From positions 437,446-501,445 of the forward strand of contig NW_022985563.1 of assembly GCF_010093815.1 (NCBI RefSeq): a stretch of DNA of 64,000 nucleotides. The letters run 5' to 3'. The notes below the pieces were generated by a model. It was given only the letters and a program-made list of their open reading frames with translations. It searched no databases and was not told where the DNA came from. This DNA comes from Pseudovirgaria hyperparasitica. Taxonomy: Eukaryota > Ascomycota > Dothideomycetes > Acrospermales > Acrospermaceae. A program made the translations under genes and the position numbers. Positions 61,125-64,000 of the stretch are shown here, piece by piece. Each line of letters opens with the position of its first letter. Position 1 is the first letter of the stretch.

Positions 61125-61210
61125 CTTCGATGATGATTCGACTTAAAAATGACAAGCATATGTCCAAGCCACCTCGGTGGTGTTGACGAGACTGTCTCAT
61201 CTGACTGTCG
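61125..61210 (+). ncRNA. snR74: Box C/D snoRNA, snR74/U27 orthologue (18S Am28)
   Basis: C box ATGATGA at 61130-61136 and D box CTGA at 61201-61204. The guide GACAAGCATATG (61151-61162) pairs over 12 nt with 18S CAUAUGCUUGUC near the 5' end. The degenerate D' CCAA at 61164-61167 places A28 fifth, the site of yeast snR74 and animal U27. Confidence 0.88.
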
Positions 61211-61354
61211 TGCGGCATGATCGGCGAGCTTGCCAGCAGGTCTGAACCTCTGACTGACTGCGCATCAGATTTGTGGTTGAACATTACGAGCTGGATGTAT
61301 TCTACCAAGGTAAGCCATCTCCGCATGACGTCCCCTTGTTCAACTTTTACACCT

Positions 61355-61448
61355 TCCCAATGATGATTTACTCTATCTCACGACGGTCAACTGAGCTACA
61401 AGTTAGCTTTGACGAAAGTGCCTGTGACAGGGCTTTGATCTGATCTTG
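61355..61448 (+). ncRNA. snR73: Box C/D snoRNA, snR73 orthologue (25S Cm2959)
   Basis: C box ATGATGA at 61360-61366, perfect D' CTGA at 61391-61394 and D box CTGA at 61440-61443. The guide TCTCACGACGGTC (61376-61388) pairs over 13 nt with 25S GACCGUCGUGAGA (one terminal wobble beyond). The fifth base faces C2959, the yeast snR73 site. Confidence 0.93.
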
Positions 61449-61509
61449 ACGCGCTTAGTCATGACTTTCATGCACTTGCTGCGATGGACTGTGCTGACAC
61501 TCTCGCTAG

Positions 61510-62445
61510 GTACGTACAGTGTGGCAGTGCATTGTGATGTTCCCTCCCTCGTCCCCGTCCTTGTCCTCGTCTTCGCCTCGTAGAGCACATGGTGCCATGA
61601 CTGGGCCGAAGTGGAAACGAGCTGTGACTGTTCTGATGAGCGAGTATTCGTATTAGTCTTAAGTTTTTAATCTAAATGTAATCTTGTTATTGCGAACCCA
61701 GCAGTGTTCAAGGTGCTTTCTCGTCAGTGGCATCGTGCAGTGAATGTGGTTGATCCTATGGCTTGTGGTGACATACCTGATACGCAGGACAGCTGGTTTA
61801 GATTTCGGAAAGGCCCGCTTATACCCAGTTTTCCAACCATACTTCCATCGTTACCTTCGAAAACCCAGCTTGCCACAGTAATGTTTCAAGCAACACGACC
61901 AGTGGTGTCAGTGGGTGTATATCTTGCTATGAGCTTTGTCTCCTACATCAGCTGAAGGTTGACTCCGCCACTTGAGGGCCGACATTGTATAGCCAGCGTA
62001 GACATTACTTCATGCGAGGAATGACGCAGTGGAGGCCCATAAGTATGCAGCGCCACAGAGCTTGATTCCTGGACCCTGACTCGATTGATCCAACGGCGGA
62101 TACGCGGATAGAAATCGAACGAGTTCCAGGCAGCTAGAGGCTCGTTGTGGACCCACAAGGCACATCAATGAACACGATCTAAAGCGTTCAGAAGGCAAGC
62201 CCGAGCGATGTTGCGCCGCGCGAGCGAGGAGAGAGCGCATAGATAAACGAAGGGTTTATCCAAAGCGGCAGTGCAATCAGGGCAGGACAGCTGAGCAAAG
62301 AAGCGAGCAAAAGAGCGCGTGCCTACCTGTGTTTCCCTCTGATATCTATATCCTATATTTTCTCGACCCTTGTTTCTGTCTACTCGTCCAGAATATCTGT
62401 CTATTCGAATTATACCCACCGTACCGCATCTGACTAAGAGCAAAC
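61510..62445. other. Intergenic region, snoRNA host 3' side / WW gene promoter
   Basis: 0.94 kb. The guide expected for yeast snR72 (25S Am876) was searched for here and not found. A CTGATGA word at 61632-61638 is not followed by a usable guide and D box. The right part should be the WW gene promoter; a pyrimidine-rich stretch precedes its ATG. Confidence 0.45.
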
Positions 62446-63162
62446 ATGCCCTTCTTCAAGCAAGTGACTGCAGGACTGAAAGACCTCAAGGCCTCCTACG
62501 ATCGCAAGAACGCGAATAAAGAAGGGAAGAAGCCTGACTATGGGACTGGCAGTGACCCTCAAGCGATAGCCCAGCAACCGTTCGGCCACGGGCAGGCCTA
62601 CGGCCAGCCATTCGGAAACCCTCCACAGCAGAACGGCGGTGACTATGCTCCACAGCCATCACAAGGACCACAACCTCAGGCCCAGGGACCGCCAGGCCAG
62701 AGCGTGCTTCCCGTAGGCTGGATCACGCAGTTCGACCAGAGCAGCCAGCGGTGGTACTTTGTCGAGCAAGCGACTGGCCGCACGCAATGGGAGGCACCGG
62801 CTTCTTCTGCGCCTTTTCCTCATCTTCAACAAGAACAACAACGACAACAACAGCAACAATTCATACCGCAACCCGCTGGTGCACATGACATTCCGCCTCC
62901 TCCTCCGGGACCAGCAGCAGCCGAACGCGGACAAGGCGGGAAGAAATACGTCAAGCAGGCCGCGCACCTGATCGTCGGCGCGCACAAGAAGAAGAAGGAG
63001 AAGAAGAAGCAGAAGAAACAGGCGCAGCAGCACGGCGGTGGTGCTGCGCATGAGCATGGTGGCCAGGAGGAAGAATACGAGGAAGGGGAGGAGTATGAGG
63101 AAGGGGAGGAGGGGGAAGAATATGAGGAAGAGGAGGCGTATGAGTATGAAGATTATGAGTAG
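62446..63162 (+). CDS. WW-domain protein with charged low-complexity tail
   Basis: A single exon of 238 aa. Residues 1-30 are a short basic helical head (MPFFKQVTAGLKDLKASYDR), followed by a Gln/Pro/Gly linker. A WW domain spans about 88-118 (LPVGWITQFDQSSQRWYFVE, with the second Trp and Pro in RTQWEAP). Such domains bind proline-rich ligands. A Gln run encoded by CAA repeats, a PPPPPGP motif, a lysine-rich patch (HKKKKEKKKQKKQ) and an acidic Glu/Tyr tail follow. The role is unknown; the domain alone implies protein-protein contact. The start ATG is the first in the frame. Confidence 0.85.
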   Translation: MPFFKQVTAGLKDLKASYDRKNANKEGKKPDYGTGSDPQAIAQQPFGHGQAYGQPFGNPPQQNGGDYAPQPSQGPQPQAQGPPGQSVLPVGWITQFDQSSQRWYFVEQATGRTQWEAPASSAPFPHLQQEQQRQQQQQFIPQPAGAHDIPPPPPGPAAAERGQGGKKYVKQAAHLIVGAHKKKKEKKKQKKQAQQHGGGAAHEHGGQEEEYEEGEEYEEGEEGEEYEEEEAYEYEDYE

Positions 63163-64000
63163 GATGATAATGTGGCGGTGTGTGAGGCGGAGAATGTGTT
63201 TTGTTGTAGATATAGATATAGATATAGATATACCATTGTAAGAGTATTTAATTTTAGAATCATATGTGCTTGCCATGGATCTCTCAGAAGATTATACAGA
63301 TGAAATCTACCACCCAGGCCAAACGCCAAGTCGGCGATGACGAGCGGAAGAGATTTGAGACTTTCAAGTTGTAAATACATACCCGTAATACGAAGGGACT
63401 CCGATAGCAGGAGAGCACGGAGCCAAACACCAAGACGACTCCCTCCTCATCCTTGATAAAATGTCTCAGTGCTGTACATTATACGTGCCGTTGCCGTGCG
63501 GTGCCGTGCCGTGTTATACTATGCTGTATGGCCAAAGTACCAAAGCCCCGCGCCCCCAGACACGCAAACAATAAACGTGCAGATCAGGGCGCGCCCGGAG
63601 TCCGCGAGTGCATGAGCGGATGGATGGATGGATGGATTGAAGGTGGGGGCCAAGAACGAGGTACCCGGGCGGCACCACCACGACCACGCGGCAGCCACGG
63701 AGCGGCAGTGGGAGTACTGAAGTCTTGTATATGCGTATACTATACATAGAGTACACGAGATCCGGACGTGTCGATCATCTATGTAGATATAACTATAGAT
63801 ATATAGGGCGACTGACAAGACGTACTAGTACGTAGCCATGCAACAAGGTAGACCATCTGGTACTATTCCAGCCCATAGCAGGAGGAGGAGGAGCCTGTGG
63901 TGCCTCAGGTCGGATTCTGAATCGCAGAACAGGAGAGAGAGACAGCAGAGGATAGGATCCTCATGCACCCAAGACCGTGGTGCAGAGCCGAGAGTGATAT
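63163..64000. other. 3' flank of the WW gene to window end
   Basis: No gene seen. It contains the TAGATA tract, a (GGAT)n run at about 63617-63636 and GTGCC-rich repeats near 63486-63514. Confidence 0.5.
63207..63232. repeat. (TAGATA)n microsatellite
   Basis: Just over four hexanucleotide units in the 3' untranslated side of the WW gene. Confidence 0.95.

Larger units (their letters stand above)
60191..61520 (+). ncRNA. Spliced non-coding host gene for six box C/D snoRNAs
   Basis: Six introns are inferred from GTAAGT-like donors and CTGAC/CTAG-type 3' ends: 60200-60371, 60465-60655, 60682-60859, 60901-61086, about 61096-61268, and 61310-61509. Each holds one snoRNA. The exons between are short (9-93 nt) and carry no shared reading frame, so the host is taken as non-coding, as in vertebrate UHG/GAS5 loci. 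D box to 3' splice site distances are 65, 64, 64, 69, 64 and 66 nt. That regularity matches the 65-75 nt preferred by metazoan intronic C/D snoRNAs and supports the splice sites. True transcript ends are unknown; another GTACGT donor follows 61509 directly, so a further intron is possible. FBP1 is divergent upstream. Confidence 0.85.

Noticed and set aside
1-64000. CRISPR arrays, rRNA genes or a biosynthetic gene cluster
   Set aside because: No regularly spaced repeats, no rRNA sequence and no clustered synthase genes are seen; the regulators and enzymes present are unrelated.

Overview
The window reads as nuclear DNA of a filamentous ascomycete (Pezizomycotina; Dothideomycetes is my guess, not proven). 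Genes are split by short GT-AG introns (about 46-106 nt) with CTRAC-like branch points. Characteristic families are present: a velvet regulator, an ENA sodium P-type ATPase, a Sit4-associated SAPS protein, a two-domain flavohaemoglobin and a Pezizomycotina-style poly(A)-binding protein. One A+T-rich block looks RIP-mutated. The assembly has one 10-N gap inside a long (TG)n tract.

Layout. 0-20 kb is gene-dense: secreted type-B carboxylesterase (-), splicing factor SF3A3/Prp9 (-), CID-domain RS protein (+), an A+T-rich relic, ENA-type ATPase (-), ESCRT-III subunit Vps60 (-), SAPS protein (+) and a helix-turn-helix protein resembling a transposase DNA-binding domain (+). 20-39 kb is nearly gene-free around one seven-exon velvet gene (-) and carries microsatellites and short dispersed repeats. 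39-43 kb holds a decayed fructosamine-kinase-like pseudogene (-), a metallo-beta-lactamase-fold hydrolase (-) and a divergent pyroglutamyl peptidase (+), with a compound foldback between the last two. 46-64 kb is again gene-dense: flavohaemoglobin (-), PABP (-), a 1381-residue protein of unknown function (-), fructose-1,6-bisphosphatase (-), a spliced non-coding snoRNA host gene (+) and a WW-domain protein (+).

The most notable locus is 60.2-61.5 kb. It has no credible ORF, but six successive introns each hold one box C/D snoRNA. Their guides and the D'+5 rule point to 25S U2421, 18S U578, 25S C2197, 25S G2288, 18S A28 and 25S C2959. These are the targets of yeast snR78, snR77, snR76, snR75, snR74 and snR73, in the same order as the S. 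cerevisiae snR78-snR72 polycistron. In each intron the D box lies 64-69 nt before the 3' splice site. rRNA sequences and site numbers are from memory and were not aligned by software.

Functional links are few. Several genes serve RNA metabolism (SF3A3, CID protein, PABP, snoRNA host). The gluconeogenic bisphosphatase shares a promoter region with the snoRNA host, and that region holds a CCGN7CCG motif of the AcuK/AcuM type. Exon coordinates were worked out by hand from splice signals, reading frame and family similarity.
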